Assembly: GCA_026168455.1 (NCBI GenBank)
Contig: CM047426.1
Coordinates: 30,935,058-30,999,057, forward strand
Direction of reading: 5' to 3'
Length of the DNA stretch: 64,000 bases
From: Theocolax elegans
Taxonomy: Eukaryota > Arthropoda > Insecta > Hymenoptera > Cerocephalidae
This document shows positions 38,151 through 50,915 of the stretch, in pieces (the first letter of the stretch is position 1; every line of letters begins with the position of its first letter). Both the position numbers and the translations under genes were made by a program. The notes under the pieces were generated by a model. The model was not told where the DNA came from. It saw only the letters and a program-made list of their open reading frames with translations, and did not search any database.

Positions 38151-38751
38151 GGAATTAAGATTCGTTACCTTCATCGACTTCTTGTCGATTTTTAATCATG
38201 GATTGTATGCATAAGAGAAAAGATAAATAATTAATGGTATTCTCTTACCACGAACTTTTCAAAGACTTTCCGCACTTGTTAAATTCTTCTTGATACTTGA
38301 AACTGAGTTCTTACTTTTAATTTATATTTTTCTTTCGGATGACCAGGTTAATCTCATATTACCATAATATTTGTAAAGTAAGCTGCATTAAAGTAGATGA
38401 GTGGTTTTAAAAGTTTACTTTCAATTGTACTTTTTCATACGTAATATGTATATTTTAATAAAGTTTTACGACATTAAAAATATGACGCGATAATAATAAT
38501 TATTTACTTTAGAAAACAAATAAGAATGTAATTGGAATTCATCTAATTTTCGATGTTATTACTTGAAGATTAAAAATAAGAAATATTATACAAAGGCGTC
38601 GATTTATTTTCTAATATTTGGTAATGAGAGATGTTATAGTTGGGAAAACAGTATTTTTAGAAAAAAAATGTTAAAGACATTTGATGCAATTTTGTTTTTC
38701 GACCAAAACACATCTCATTTAGGAATGGGCTTATATATGAACTCCTAAAAG

Positions 38752-38818
38752 GATACAATATTCGAACCAAGACCTGTCCGCCCATCACTTGCAACTTAAT
38801 AGCCATTCGTTCAATCTT
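38752..38818 (-). repeat. Degenerate tRNA-like sequence
   Basis: Minus strand: box A-like ATGGCTATTAAGTTGCAAG followed about 25 nt later by box B-like TTGGTTCGAATATTG. No good acceptor stem. Probably a SINE head or pseudogene. Confidence 0.4.
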
Positions 38819-39008
38819 ATCAAAAGAGCAAAAATAAGAGACAATCATGGATGATTGTAACCATAGTTTTATTCTTAAGGGGGTGTCTTACCCGGTGGAT
38901 TACCGACCGAGCCAAAAAAGATAATTATTACATTTATTTAAAAAAATACGCACTTTTATGCAAAACCCGAATACAGAAGCACTAGATACTTAAATAATAA
39001 GTAATTCT

Positions 39009-39136
39009 ACAAAGTTCTAGATCAATATGACAAAGACACCCCAAAAAATACCTGCACCAAAAATGTATGATATTCCATGATTTTTCGGTGCAGAATTTTT
39101 TTAGGGTGTCTTTGTCATATTGATCTAGAACTTTGT
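39009..39136. repeat. 128-bp palindromic hairpin (MITE-like)
   Basis: The left end ACAAAGTTCTAGATCAATAT and its continuation GACAAAGACACCC are exactly complementary to the right end. Pairing continues with few mismatches through TGCACC/GGTGCA to a loop of about 14 nt. No coding capacity. Could be a tiny MITE or a miRNA-type hairpin; the near-perfect pairing favours a young MITE. Confidence 0.9.
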
Positions 39137-40340
39137 AAATGTATATATGTTAAAGTTTAGAAATCATTGTCAATTGTAAAAAATATTAAGTGAAAAATTA
39201 TTTTAAATACTTTAATGGTATAATTTCAGACTTTCTGTTTCGTTTTGGTTCCCTTATGTATCTGTTTTCGTTCAATTTTATATCTTTTTACTGTCCAAGA
39301 ACAAAATTGCAATGCCTAAAGAAGTCCGTAATTAAATCAGAATATTATATTACGATACGAATAAGCAAAACAGGTGATTCCCTCACGTGTATCGTACACT
39401 ACATTTTTCTAACATCATACGCAAAATACACAATTTTTGTGCACGAACTTAGGAAAAGAACATTGTACATGAATAAATTTCTATTAGACCCTCGATATTA
39501 AGAATGACCTGCACAACATAATAATAGAATAAATAAGATATTATATAAAAATAATGATAATTATACAATTTCTAATATATAAACGTCATAATAAATCAAA
39601 ATAAAAGAATTCTATCAATTTTTACAAATTAAATAATAATTATTGTAAATCAAAAGATAATTTTATTTTAATAATTAATTCGTTTTGATATTTTTAATGA
39701 AAATTTCTACATTTATTCAACTATAATAACATTCATTATGTAAATAATTTGAGTATATTCTAAATAAATACATATTAAATGTACTTTTTAATGTTAATTA
39801 AAATTCGTTGTCTATTTGATAACTTATATTTATAAAGAATTGAGTCTTAAATATAAATGAACAAATTATAACGAAAGAGTATAAAAACTTTCGAAATCAG
39901 AGGCTAGATTTGAAACCGAGCTCTTGAAAAATTCGATTAAAGCAGTTTGGTTTGCGTGCGAGGGTGTGGTGTTGACTACACTAAACGAAGTGGCTCACGG
40001 TCGAGTCTCCAAGCGGAAATGAAGGCATGATTTCTGATTGACTAGGTGGAGTAAAAATCGTCTTGAAATTGGTTATTATTACCTGGAGGTAAAGTGATTA
40101 CGTTTTTCTATATTTCGTTTTCCATCTCTATTTTTGTACCGTTTACCAATCATCCTTCGTACTCTAGAAATTTCTTAAATTTATTTTATTAGAATAAAAA
40201 TTACTAATTTAAGTCAATTATATTACACTTAGGCGATTGAGAATTTCGCCAGTCTGTTATTACATTTTTATTATGTAAAATAAATAATAATGATTCACAC
40301 TTATATTATATATTTATATAATAAATAAATTTATATAATT
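39137..40340. other. AT-rich intronic sequence
   Basis: Contains a moderately GC-rich patch at 39930-40030 with a box B-like ACGGTCGAGTCTCC but no matching box A. Otherwise featureless. Confidence 0.4.
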
Positions 40341-40352
40341 TATAAAGAACCT

Positions 40353-40421
40353 GAGATTTGCTCGTTGGGTAAAGTACTGAACTTGTACTCGAAAGTCCCA
40401 AGCTGGATTCCCGGTGCCACG
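40353..40421 (+). repeat. Degenerate tRNA-like sequence
   Basis: GATTTGCTCGTTGGGTAAAGT (box A-like) followed by ACTTGTACTCGAAAGTCC and AGCTGGATTCCCGG (box B-like). Layout is tRNA-like, the acceptor stem is poor, and no T-run terminator follows. Confidence 0.4.
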
Positions 40422-40949
40422 GACAATACTAAACGCGGAGAAATTATGCAGGTTGTTGAATTTTCTCATTGTATGCGATACACGTAAAAAACTTAGTCTC
40501 CCGGAGTGAAAGTTCACGGCCGTATAGCTTGCTAGGGACGATGCAATTGGTCGTTCCGAGGTGTCTGATCTTACGCGGACGCGACTCTAGCAGAAATGTA
40601 GATCAAGCTTTTTGAGTTTGGAGGGACAATGGTTATATATAAAATGTAATTATGTGTGTGTATATATATGTATACGTATGTGTATATATAGATATGTATA
40701 AGAAATAAATGAATAGCGAATTTGTATGGCTTCCCTGCGTCTGGTTCTGTTTGCGACTTTTGAAAAAAGGACAAACGAAGCTCGCGAGAGAAAAGGGGTG
40801 CAAGGAAAGGCGAAGGTTTATGCGCTCCTGTTTTTTGAATCATTTGCTCTGTGACAACCAAAAAGCAAACATCAAAATAAAAAATTCTTGAACAAAATGG
40901 AGCTATTGTTTAAATCAATATTATTATCAATATCTTCGTTTCACCCTTT

Positions 40950-41085
40950 ACAGCCGGTCCCTGTCGATTAATACAAACATCACTGGGGAATAAATTTTCA
41001 ATAATTGCGTTCTTAACAGACATCGTACGACCTCCGTCGCTGATTAGTACCAAGTTGGGAGCATATAAAGAGCGATGTTAAAATA
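40950..41085 (+). mobile_element. tRNA-derived SINE, copy C
   Basis: Plus orientation: body CACTGGGGAATAAATTTTCA, then GCGTTCTTAA, and distal GCTGATTAGTACCAAGTTGG shared with copy D, ending in a short A/T-rich tail with ATAATAATAATAG. The tRNA-like head is mostly lost. Confidence 0.75.
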
Positions 41086-43480
41086 ATAATAATAGAAAAA
41101 CCAATGCATACAATATATAAAAAGTAATATTTTGTTAAGAAATGAATAGCAAAATTTTAGTAAATTATCAAATAATCACCCTTTTACAAGTTTACAAACT
41201 TCACAAATAGATATAAGTAATAGCTTAAAAAAGTATCATTTTAAACCGCATAACGTGTAACATTGTGCAAGAAGAGCTTGGGATTAGTTTTCAAAAATTG
41301 GAATATTAAATAAAATAGAAATTCACTTTTTGAAAAGAATAATAACTATTTTTATAACGACTAAACTATAAAATTAGCAAGTACTTTACTTAGCATATTT
41401 CTTCTTAAAATAAATATACAAATTTCATTTTATAATTATAACAGTTAATTCAAAGCAAAACACCAATTATTTACTAAGGTAAGGTATTCAATGATGAAAA
41501 TACTTTTAAAAATCATTTACTTTAATGCCCCAAGTATAGTGGAAATACAAAGTTTTATATAATTAAATTAATTTTGATGCCCCTGCTATGAAAAGTTATT
41601 CGGATAGATTGGCAAACAAATAAAAATTCAATATTAAAGTAAACTTAAATTAAACAAATGCAAAGATTAACTAAAATATGTGGTAATAGAGGTGATTCTA
41701 ATCCGTATGACGGAATAAAATGAAAAATATTTGGAGGTCAGAAAGTCATGCAGTGCCGAGACACAAAAATAAGGATGTATGTTTGGACGCGTTTCAAGTA
41801 CATAAAAAATTTATCTTTCTCGTGTGTAGCGGGTGAGCCGAAATCAGCGAACGAGAAAGAGCACGGCACACCCGAGGAAGGAATCCAGATGCAAAAATAA
41901 AATGTATAGCGAGGAGAGGTGGAAAGAGAAAGAGGAAGAAGAAGAGGAGAAAGAGAAGGATGAGGAGAAAGATAAAGAGAGAGGGAGAGAAGCGGATCCG
42001 AAAAAAGAGAAGACGGAAGCGGCAGGATCCCCAGGGATGGTGCTGTGTATATACATGTTACGGCAGGTGACGCGTGTTAGCGCCAAGGCAGCACCCGGCG
42101 TAATAAATTGAAATATGCGTTTCTGGCGGACCAAACGAACGCCAGGGAAAAAGAAGCTGTGCGCCTCTACGGAAACAGGGCTCGACGTGCCTGTTAACTG
42201 TGTGCACGGAGAATTCCCCGGCCACTGGAGCGCGCAGATAAGAGACGACACGGTAATCCTCGAGGCAATATAAGTTAACGCGCCGGAGGTTGTAGACGTT
42301 ACGTATTGCGTTAGCGGCGTCGAACTAACGCCCGTGCTGTGAGCTCCGTCGCCCGAGAAATAAGATCGAAACGGAGCTAGATATAGAACGAATTGAAGAA
42401 ACAACCTATTCGAATTTAAAAGATTTTGGATAGAAAATCCTTAAGAAATTAGGCTTCATTTAATTGGTGTGAATATGTATTACGTGGAGAATACGAAATT
42501 AAACTACAATTTATACCGTGAAGAAGCTTTTTAGATGTTTTTCATAAAATACTATTTTTAAAACTTTTATTTTTGAGATAAATTTAACCGCTATCGAATA
42601 ATAACCATAACAATTTTTTTCAACCAAAAATATTTGAAACCATTCATATTTGTACTACAGTTTTTTTAAATAATTGTCGTAGCATAAAAAAATTAAATAA
42701 AAGTAAATTTCACTCACTTCATATGTCCAACCATGTATATCGAAACCTCGCTAATTAATTAAGTAAACTTGTACAAATCAAAAATATTGATAATTATTTA
42801 TAAATTACAAAAAATTAACAAAATGATGTGTTAAAACTAGCACTTTATCTGATATTGGATGTTCCGAACTTGCGATGTGACCCCTTGAAAAAGCGTTGTA
42901 AACAATTTCATACTCAAATATTTTCGATACTATTTAGCCTATGTGACCAGCCAGATAATGTTAAAATTTAAAATTTTCCAAAACATGGTTTAAAAATATA
43001 AAAAATAACGATCTACAACGTGCACGAAAGAAATACATTTTACGAGAAAAAAAAACATACAAAAATGGATTATTTTTGTGTTAACTTAAAAACAAATGAA
43101 GATAATTAATCCAATCACATACCAGAAGATAAATAACTATATGCTCTATAAAACGCCAATTCTTACACATATAGTTATTTTGACGGTAACATTAAAAAAT
43201 GCCACAAATCAATTTTTAAAAATCGAATACTGTCTACTTAATAGCATTTAAAATTTCTTAAATTCGCACAAGTGCAGTTTAAGAAAACTTTGAAAGCGCG
43301 ATTATTGAGCCGGAATAGAGTCTAATCGATTTGAAAATTTTAAAAATAACATATTTCGAATCCCCGAGTGTAAACGAACATTGATAAAAACTAAATTTAG
43401 AAAAATATTTCATCTATCACAATAGTTCTTCTACGGGCAAGAGAAAAACTATTTAAAATTAAAGCTCACGTATACGAATG
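41086..43480. other. Intronic sequence with GA/CpG-rich block at 41820-42370
   Basis: AT-rich except for 41820-42370, which is GA-rich then CpG-rich. The minus frame 41844-42404 (186 codons) ends in Ser-rich low complexity and shows no domain. The plus frame 41833-42111 is Glu/Lys-rich from GA repeats. Neither has splice or start context supporting a gene. Confidence 0.4.
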
Positions 43481-45270
43481 AACTTTGAACGTGCAAACAA
43501 AATACCAGCAATTTTCCCCTTTCCTTCTAGACTGTCGCTCTCTTTAGCGGTTGACACTTCCGGATGGGCTGACAATCAGACCAACGACTAACACGCGCAT
43601 ACATACTTTGTACTTGATAATTAGTTTCGTAAGGCTTGCGTTCCCGCGACAAATAACCCACCCGCGTGCTGAAAGTTCCTCGTACGAGGTTGGCGCGGAG
43701 CCGACGCAAACGAGCGTCACGGTCCTCTCTCCCATACATCCGAGCTAATAGTCAGACCATTCCCTGTTTTTCCTAGTATTTCAATAGACTAATGACTGAG
43801 AACAAGAAATTTATTATTCTAATTAATATTATACGATCCGTAAAGTATATTTCCCTATCTCTTTCATTTATAAACAAGTAAATGACCCAATTACACATAA
43901 AATAAATAAAAAATTTCCTAAACTGAGGATATAACTGACAACGGTCAAAGATTTGTCAACGATTTTGAGTTGATTAAAATTTGAATTTACAATCTATTTA
44001 TAGCACATGTTTTTCTGTGACATATGTCAATTTGATTTTTGATTTAGTACATACTCGAAGAGACAGCTTTCGTATAACTAATGATGTTCCGCGCGAAATT
44101 TATTAATAGAATCTATGATTAATGTAATTATTAAATTACAATTTGATGCGTCGATTCTGAAAAAATGTACCTCTTCACGCATTGTGATGCACTAACGTAA
44201 AATTAAAAAAATTAAGTCAATTTAGAGTTTCCGAGTAAGTACCATCAGTCTCATCATCCCATCAGGTAAAAGTTGGTCTATTCCTTTATTCATTAGAGTT
44301 TTACAACGTTTTCGGGTAGGAAAAACATTTTACGAGGCGAAACCGCAACTAGCTCATTTATTGAGGATCCTCAGAACGTACTCCGCTTACCGTGCACAGT
44401 AAAATGACAAGAGCTTTTACGGCGACTCCATTAACTTGAACTTTACACAAACTCGTCCCGCGAAATTCATTCAAACTCAAGCTGCGAAGTCATCCGAGGA
44501 TTTCCCTGGGTAAAAGGATAATTTTAACGATGCGAGGGAAATGCGCCTGTGAATACCTGTGCTAGACATTACACACCTAATCGTCAAAATGAATGCAATA
44601 GATTTCTTCAGAAAGTCAGCTCGGCTGAAAATGGATGTAATTATAGTTTGCGTCGTAAACGCCGATTCGTAAATGGGCATCAGCCGGGGCTAGAAGGCGC
44701 TCGTAAAACAAGGCGGCCGCGATGTGCGCCTGCTTTTCAAGAAGCCAACCCGAAAAGGAGGCGATAATCGAAAAGTCTCTTTAAAGCACTGGCGTTGCAC
44801 TCGAAAAAGTTTTCCTTGCTGGCTAACGCCCGGTAGCAGCAGGCACCAGCTGAGCAGTCCAGAACTTTTGGCAGTTCCGAGGATTTCTCTCTTTCTCTTC
44901 TCACGTTTTCTCCCAGAGTCATCCATTGTACCGATGTCCGATTTACTTCATGAAAATCCCATTCCCCAGGTTCTGTGACATTTAATTATTTATTACCGAC
45001 TGTAATCCACTGTCTCTTTCGCGTCAGTCCTTCTTCCTCCTGTTGCCACATGTTCGCTTAACCCCCTCTTTGCCCCTTTACACCGTCCGTTTTGCAAAAT
45101 TGTTTCTGAAATCGAGCGCAAGCTTACGAGCTGGAGCTCCCTTGATCGAATCGCCACGGATTAGAGGTAGGGAGAGAAATAGAGAAAGAGACTCGAGACT
45201 CTACGTGAGATAAATTTGTGGATGAGAAAGATTGGAAGTGGTAGATTCGACGAGTTATACGGTCCAAATA
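43481..45270. other. Alternating AT-rich and CpG-rich intron
   Basis: GC-richer patches at 43500-43750 and 44320-45260 hold overlapping short frames on both strands with no recognisable domains. Candidate regulatory DNA; no exon supported. Confidence 0.35.
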
Positions 45271-46698
45271 CGCACTATCGTTTATTTACATTAAAGCATC
45301 TCTATACTTCATTTTGTACATTTTTTCAATTTAGCGTGTATTTGATTTAATATGCATACATGTATATGAATTCAACGTATTTCAAAGTATGCCTAACCAC
45401 CTTTGTTTACTTTACTTTTATTTTTATCATCCTGAAAAATGTAGTTTAAAATCATACTTTTTGACTTTTTAAACGTAAAGAAGTATTTATCTGCTAATCG
45501 AGAAGGCATCATTTGGAAAAATTTAATTAGCTTTGTTTGGGTCGAAAAAATATTATTAATAAATTTTTACAAGTTTACTTTTAACTTCCCTTACTACAAA
45601 TCTTTTGGCAATGCGCTCTGTAGAATAGAGAATTGGATAATGAAACGAAAAGAATTTTTCGCAGGAAGGATAGAAAATGAAACATCGAGAAACGCAATAA
45701 TAGAAGTATGGCTTGGATGTGTCCGTAGTCGCAAATTGGTTGCGTGTAGGTAATTCTCTATTATTCGAACCGCGAAACGATACGTGGCTCACGATATACG
45801 GGAAATCAAACTGCCGCATGGGGGGCATGGGTGAATCGAGGCTCGTGACGCTCGGAATCAAATGGCCAATAAATAGTCGATGCACCGAGATAGTTGGATT
45901 TTCAAATTCATCGAATCTCGTTAATCATCGCGGTGAAAAAGGCATGGGAAAACGGTAGTCCGAACGAGTCGATGGTACTAAAGCAAACGGCGCTTGGCTG
46001 TTTATTGTCTGCTTGATTTTTAGGTTGATTGCAGTGAGCCTGTATTTGCATACATGAACTCATGCATACAAACTCGTACGTATCGCGTTATGCTACGCGA
46101 ATTTATAGATTTTTATTCGACACTTTTAACAAATTTCTAGTTGAGGCAAATAATGATGATTGAACAAATATCGAAAACTAGAGTGTTTATCCACTTTAAA
46201 TGAATAATTGTTTAACTCCAATAGTAAACTTGATGATTGATAAAAAATATTTGATTCTTTATTTTAAGCTTACATAACATTTATTCAACTTATTGTAAAT
46301 AAAAATAATTCCTACCACCCTGGTAAAACATTTAAAATGGTTGTTTGTTTTATCTGTATCCATTTGCTATAAACTAAATTGGTTAATAAATAGCTGAAAA
46401 ATGTTTTGCAGTAAATAAAAAGCATTAGCTGATTATTTTCAAAAAGTATAACTTCACCGAATATTTCTGTAGCAATATCTTACGAGTTTACATTTTATTT
46501 TAATAAGCTTAAAATATAGATTGTAGCAACGACTATACAATTATAAATAGAAAAAATACATCACTAAAATATTTAAACAATTTTGCAAATTTATTATTTA
46601 ACAAGTTCTTTATACATGTTATGTATTTTTTGTCAAGTAAAATATGCTAAATATTATAAAAAAAATTAGAAAAAATTAGAATTATACAGTTAATTTAT
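45271..46698. other. AT-rich intronic sequence
   Basis: A GC-moderate patch at 45690-46020 carries chance frames. Otherwise A/T-rich with nothing recognised up to the large palindrome. Confidence 0.45.
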
Positions 46699-47710
46699 AT
46701 ATATATGGGGTATTCCACGTGAAGTGGTCCGATCAAAATTTTAAAATGCCCCAAATTTTGGGTACACATTGCAAATGTTTTTCAGAATACAGAAAAAAAT
46801 TTTTAGGTACTGGAATTTATTAGTTCAAAAGTTATTCTAACCTCAAAAAGTGAACTTTTTCCAGTTTTTTTCAACACCAGCTGGGTTCATCGCTATTTAA
46901 CTCAAAATCTATCAACTTTTACTATAGAACATTATATGTAACATTCGATGCTAATTATGTCTAGAATTTATCCTTCTGGGTTAGAATTTCCAATCTCAAG
47001 GTTAATGACAAATAAACTACATGTCAACATTCAACTTAAAAAAAAACTAACTTCGCCACAATTGATTTTTTTATCCAAAAGTCCAAAAGAAAGCTTGGAG
47101 CAATACCTTTTAAATGATCTGTAGCATTTTTATGGCCTTCAATTCTGTAAAAAGTTATGATAATTTAAAGAAAGACGAAATTTTTTTAAAAATTTAAATG
47201 GGAAATACCATGTTAATTTTTGTGAATTTTTTGTCTTTCTTTAAATTATCATAACTTTTTGCAGAATTGAAGGCCATAAAAATGCTACAGATCATTTGAA
47301 AGGTATTGCTCCAAGCTTTCTTTTGGACTTTTGGATAAAAAAATCAATTGTGGCGAAGTTAGTTTTTTTTTAAGTTGAATGTTGACATGTAGTTTATTTG
47401 TCATTAACCTTGAGATTGGAAATTCTAACCCAGAAGGATAAATTCTAGACATAATTAGCAACGAATGTTACATATAATGTTCTATAGTAAAAGTTGATAG
47501 ATTTTGAGTTAAATAGCGATGAACCCAGCTGGTGTTGAAAAAAACTGGAAAAAGTTCACTTTTTGAGGTTAGAATAACTTTTGAACTAATAAATTCCAGT
47601 ACCTAAAAATTTTTTTCTGTATTCTGAAAAACATTTGCAATGTGTACCCAAAATTTGGGGCATTTTAAAATTTTGATCGGACCACTTCACGTGGAATACC
47701 CCATATATAT
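46699..47710. mobile_element. 1,012-bp near-perfect palindromic (fold-back) element
   Basis: Seen: the left arm 46699-47176 and right arm 47233-47710 are both 478 bp and reverse complements with only about three mismatches that I can find, around a 56-bp AT-rich spacer. The outer ends are TATATGGGGTATTCCACGTG and its complement, set in (TA)n, consistent with insertion at TA. No frame of useful length. Inference: a fold-back, non-autonomous DNA transposon or inverted duplication that is recent or kept identical by conversion. Transcribed, it would form a 478-bp RNA duplex. An assembly artefact is possible but the native spacer and few mismatches argue against it. Confidence 0.95.
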
Positions 47711-48420
47711 CGTTGCATCAATATTTTATACGACAATATCTAAATACAATCTTTAAATTTACCTGAAACCCTCGAATTAATTTTTCAATTTACAACAAAA
47801 TAATCAATAATAATAGTATGAATAAGTAATATATACAACAAATTATATTATATCAAAATTTTTTAAAACTGAACGATGTTTTTGTATTTGTGATTTTGAA
47901 TTATGTAATGCTGACAATACAGTCATAATCAATCACCTCGAAATTCGTCAGCAACCCCACAAACCTTATATAATCCACCTATAATTTTCAAATTATGTCA
48001 AAAAGATATAATCCTATAAGTGTACTTCTGTAATTAATATAAAATAAGATTTTCAATATTGTTTAAACCTTTTGAGGAAGGGTAGTGTAGAAAATTCAGT
48101 AGCATTCCTACAGTAATTGAATCTCGATGAAAATGACTAATTCTCTGTTATTAAATAATGAAACGGCTAAAAAATCTTATAATTTCTATTGGGTAATAAT
48201 TAAATAAAAAACAAAACAATATTTTATAATGTAGTTTAAAGGAATTCTAGAAATAAAAATAGTAAAAATAATCATTAATTTTAAATAATTATGATATATA
48301 AAGTAATTAAAGAAATATCTGATTTAAGTTGATAAAAAAACATTATTGTGAATGACATATAAGAAGGAGCTCCTCTTTAAGTACCTACTACACTTTTAAT
48401 TACAGCTCTTTTCAATCGCA
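47711..48420. other. AT-rich intronic sequence
   Basis: No features recognised. Confidence 0.5.
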
Positions 48421-49380
48421 GATTAGGTAAAACAAAGTGAAAGCAATTTTGTAATAATATGAAGCAAAACGGTCGGGCGCACCGAAACCCGCGCGCACTC
48501 ATACATACGCAGACAAAATGACGCAGATAAAGCGGTAAGAGAATGAGGAGAAACACAAAAGAGATTGCAGGTGAGGGAAAGAGAGAGATGGATAAAGAAA
48601 AAGAGGAGAGTTGCGTGCAATCGGCAGGAGTCTGCGGCCGTGCGAGAGTCGCGAAATAAATCTTGGAATTTAATATCCTTCAAGAAGGTATGTAATATCC
48701 TCTAAAAGCTTTCGAGAGGCACCGCCGTCGTCGACTTGCGCATAGGTGTATGAGTGTATACTTTTCTTTCGAAACGAGCGGAGAGGGAAAGAGAAACAAA
48801 AAGGGAGTAGGAGAAAACGTTCGAGGACAAACGAGCGTACTTTGTAATCGAGCAATCACGGCATGGCACGACTGTGGCTGATTATTGATATAACTCGATA
48901 GATAAGACGGGCGGCGAATCACCGACGTATAATTGCGAAAAGTATTGGAATAGGTGTCGCTGCATTCGTCTGGGTGAGCTACCACCGATCCATCATCGTC
49001 CAACTAGCTGGCTGGCGGGACGTCACTTTTTTGAGGAGCGCAGACTCGTCGTTTCATTTACGCGCTTCAAACGATGCGTGAAAATGTAAAGAGCGCGATA
49101 AAAAATTGATTCCACCGGAGGCGCGTGTGCATCCACCAGGATTTTTTTCCTTTTTTCTCGTTTCCCTTTGTGTAAGTGATTATGAGGACGATGTTTGTGT
49201 AACGTCAGATAGAGGCACGCGCGGAACGATTCATTAACGAAGAAAGTGTCGGTCATGGTCTACCTGCCACTCAGAATTCTTTACAATCACTTTGTAAAAG
49301 CTACTAGTAATAACGATTCTCCTGTTTTTGCTTCGAGGCATTGTCCTGCTTTTCAACGCTCTAAAAATAGATTCGTTATT
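48421..49380. promoter_or_regulatory. GC-richer block, candidate regulatory region
   Basis: About 1 kb of CpG-rich, repeat-poor sequence. Minus frames (48423-49256) are short, overlapping and domain-free. A minus-strand donor-like GCAG|GTAGACC occurs near 49264. Possible untranslated exon or enhancer. Confidence 0.25.
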
Positions 49381-50040
49381 TTATTTGGGAATAAAAAAAT
49401 ATTCTTATTTTATATGCAATAAAATATTCGTAATTATTTCTTTATGATAAATTAATCGTTGTTACAATGTTTACCCGCTATACTATAAATGAAAAAAGCA
49501 TTTATGTTATACAAAGACAACGCTTAAGAAATAATATTAATATTTTTTATTTACTTTTTTTGCGTAGAATTTGATAAAAGACTGCAGAACTTATCTCTAT
49601 TACTTTGGTACGTATATAATAATAAACTATTAATTTCGTAATTACTTTATTATTTTGTAATTTTAAATTAATTATTAATTCTATTTTAATTATATACTTT
49701 TAAGTGTGAAAAAATAAGTCGGTACATTAAAAATATTATTATAAACAAATTAATAACGTTTCAGTGTCTCTGAAAAATTTTAATAAACGTTATTACTGCG
49801 TAAAACAATTATAACAAATTATGAAAGTAGAAGCTCCCTAAGAATGTCATGAAATATAGTTTCTTAAGAAAACATGCGAAAATAAAATAAATGTGTATAA
49901 GAAAGAAATGATATCGGTACTAAAGTAAAATGTAAGTAAATTCAAGAAGCGCGAAAGTAAAAAGGAGTAAGATAAAGAGAAGAAAAAAACATCTTGGGTA
50001 GTAACATGGCAAGAAAAGGAATCATATAGAGAAAAAACGG
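49381..50040. other. AT-rich intronic sequence
   Basis: No features recognised. Confidence 0.5.
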
Positions 50041-50360
50041 GGCTGCCAGATCACTCGTCGACTTTTAAACTACGTCTGCAGGAAAATAAGAGGATGAGCC
50101 CCTGGCTGCGAAGGAGGATGGATCGAGAGTGGCGAAGGCGGTGGAAAGTTGCGGACGAGACGGCGACTGCAAGCGGTGAAGCGCAACCAAGGCGACGAGA
50201 AAGTGCTGAGATTGCAGCAAGGCGGTAAATAACACGTCACCCGCCACTCCGTTTACTTTGCACCGCCAAGCCCTTGCAGGTCTCAGACTTTACGGGATGA
50301 TAGTGTCGTCGGATACTCGTGGACGACGGCTGTGCCGATGGAAAATCGTATACGGAGAAA
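50041..50360. other. GC-rich island with a 44-codon plus-strand frame
   Basis: Isolated GC-rich island. A plus frame from ATG at 50094 to TAA at 50226-50228 encodes a basic peptide starting MSPWLRRRMDREWRRRWKVA. It is preceded by an acceptor-like TACGTCTGCAG. The minus strand is also open (50065-50247), as expected in stop-poor GC-rich DNA. No family is recognised; a small-ORF or exon role is speculative. Confidence 0.2.
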
Positions 50361-50521
50361 AAATGATAAAAAAGATTGGTATATATTTCAATTGGTGAAT
50401 ATACCATCTGGAAAATTTGATGTGCATTTATCTTAACAGTATACTGAGGGCGAAACTCAGTAATATTGATATATCCGTATATTTTAAGTAACAAGCGTTT
50501 TTAAATTATTTATTTCAAATA

Positions 50522-50915
50522 TGGAAAGAAAAAAAGACAGAGTCTACCATTTTTAGGCCTAAATCTATAAAAAAAAACGCTGTTTTAACTTCCTCATTAG
50601 AAGATTACGCCAACTTTTAAAAAAGGCAGATTCTTTTTTTTTAACTGGTTATGTCTGCGTATTAAAAAGTTATATATTATAAAACGGGAGCATCTAACAT
50701 TTTAAAACGAACATTCTATAAATACAAAAATAACTTCAATTGAATAGATGCATTATTTTAATTAATTTTTTATTTTTACAATTTAAACATAAGGTATCTT
50801 TAACTAATGTAGAAACAATATATGCGAACTGGAGCATCAGTATTCGTAACTTCTATAACCTCTACTTCTATAATACGCAATTAATATAATTATATAGAAG
50901 TAAATAAACTCGCTT
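50522..50915 (+). repeat. Dispersed repeat family, copy 2
   Basis: Same-orientation relative of 21975-22345. Shared blocks include AGTATTCGTAACTTCTATAA followed by CCTCTACTTCTATAATA and TATATAGAAGTAAATAA, with weaker left-hand matches (CCTAAATCTATAAAAAA and AAAACGGGAGCATCTA). Confidence 0.75.

Noticed and set aside
39930..40030. Possible further tRNA-like sequence
   Set aside because: Box B-like motif only; no box A at suitable distance.
41844..42404. 186-codon minus-strand frame
   Set aside because: Longest intact frame of its area but the C-terminal third is Ser/Phe repeats from GA-rich DNA, and no recognisable domain precedes it; stop-poor GC-rich DNA explains it.
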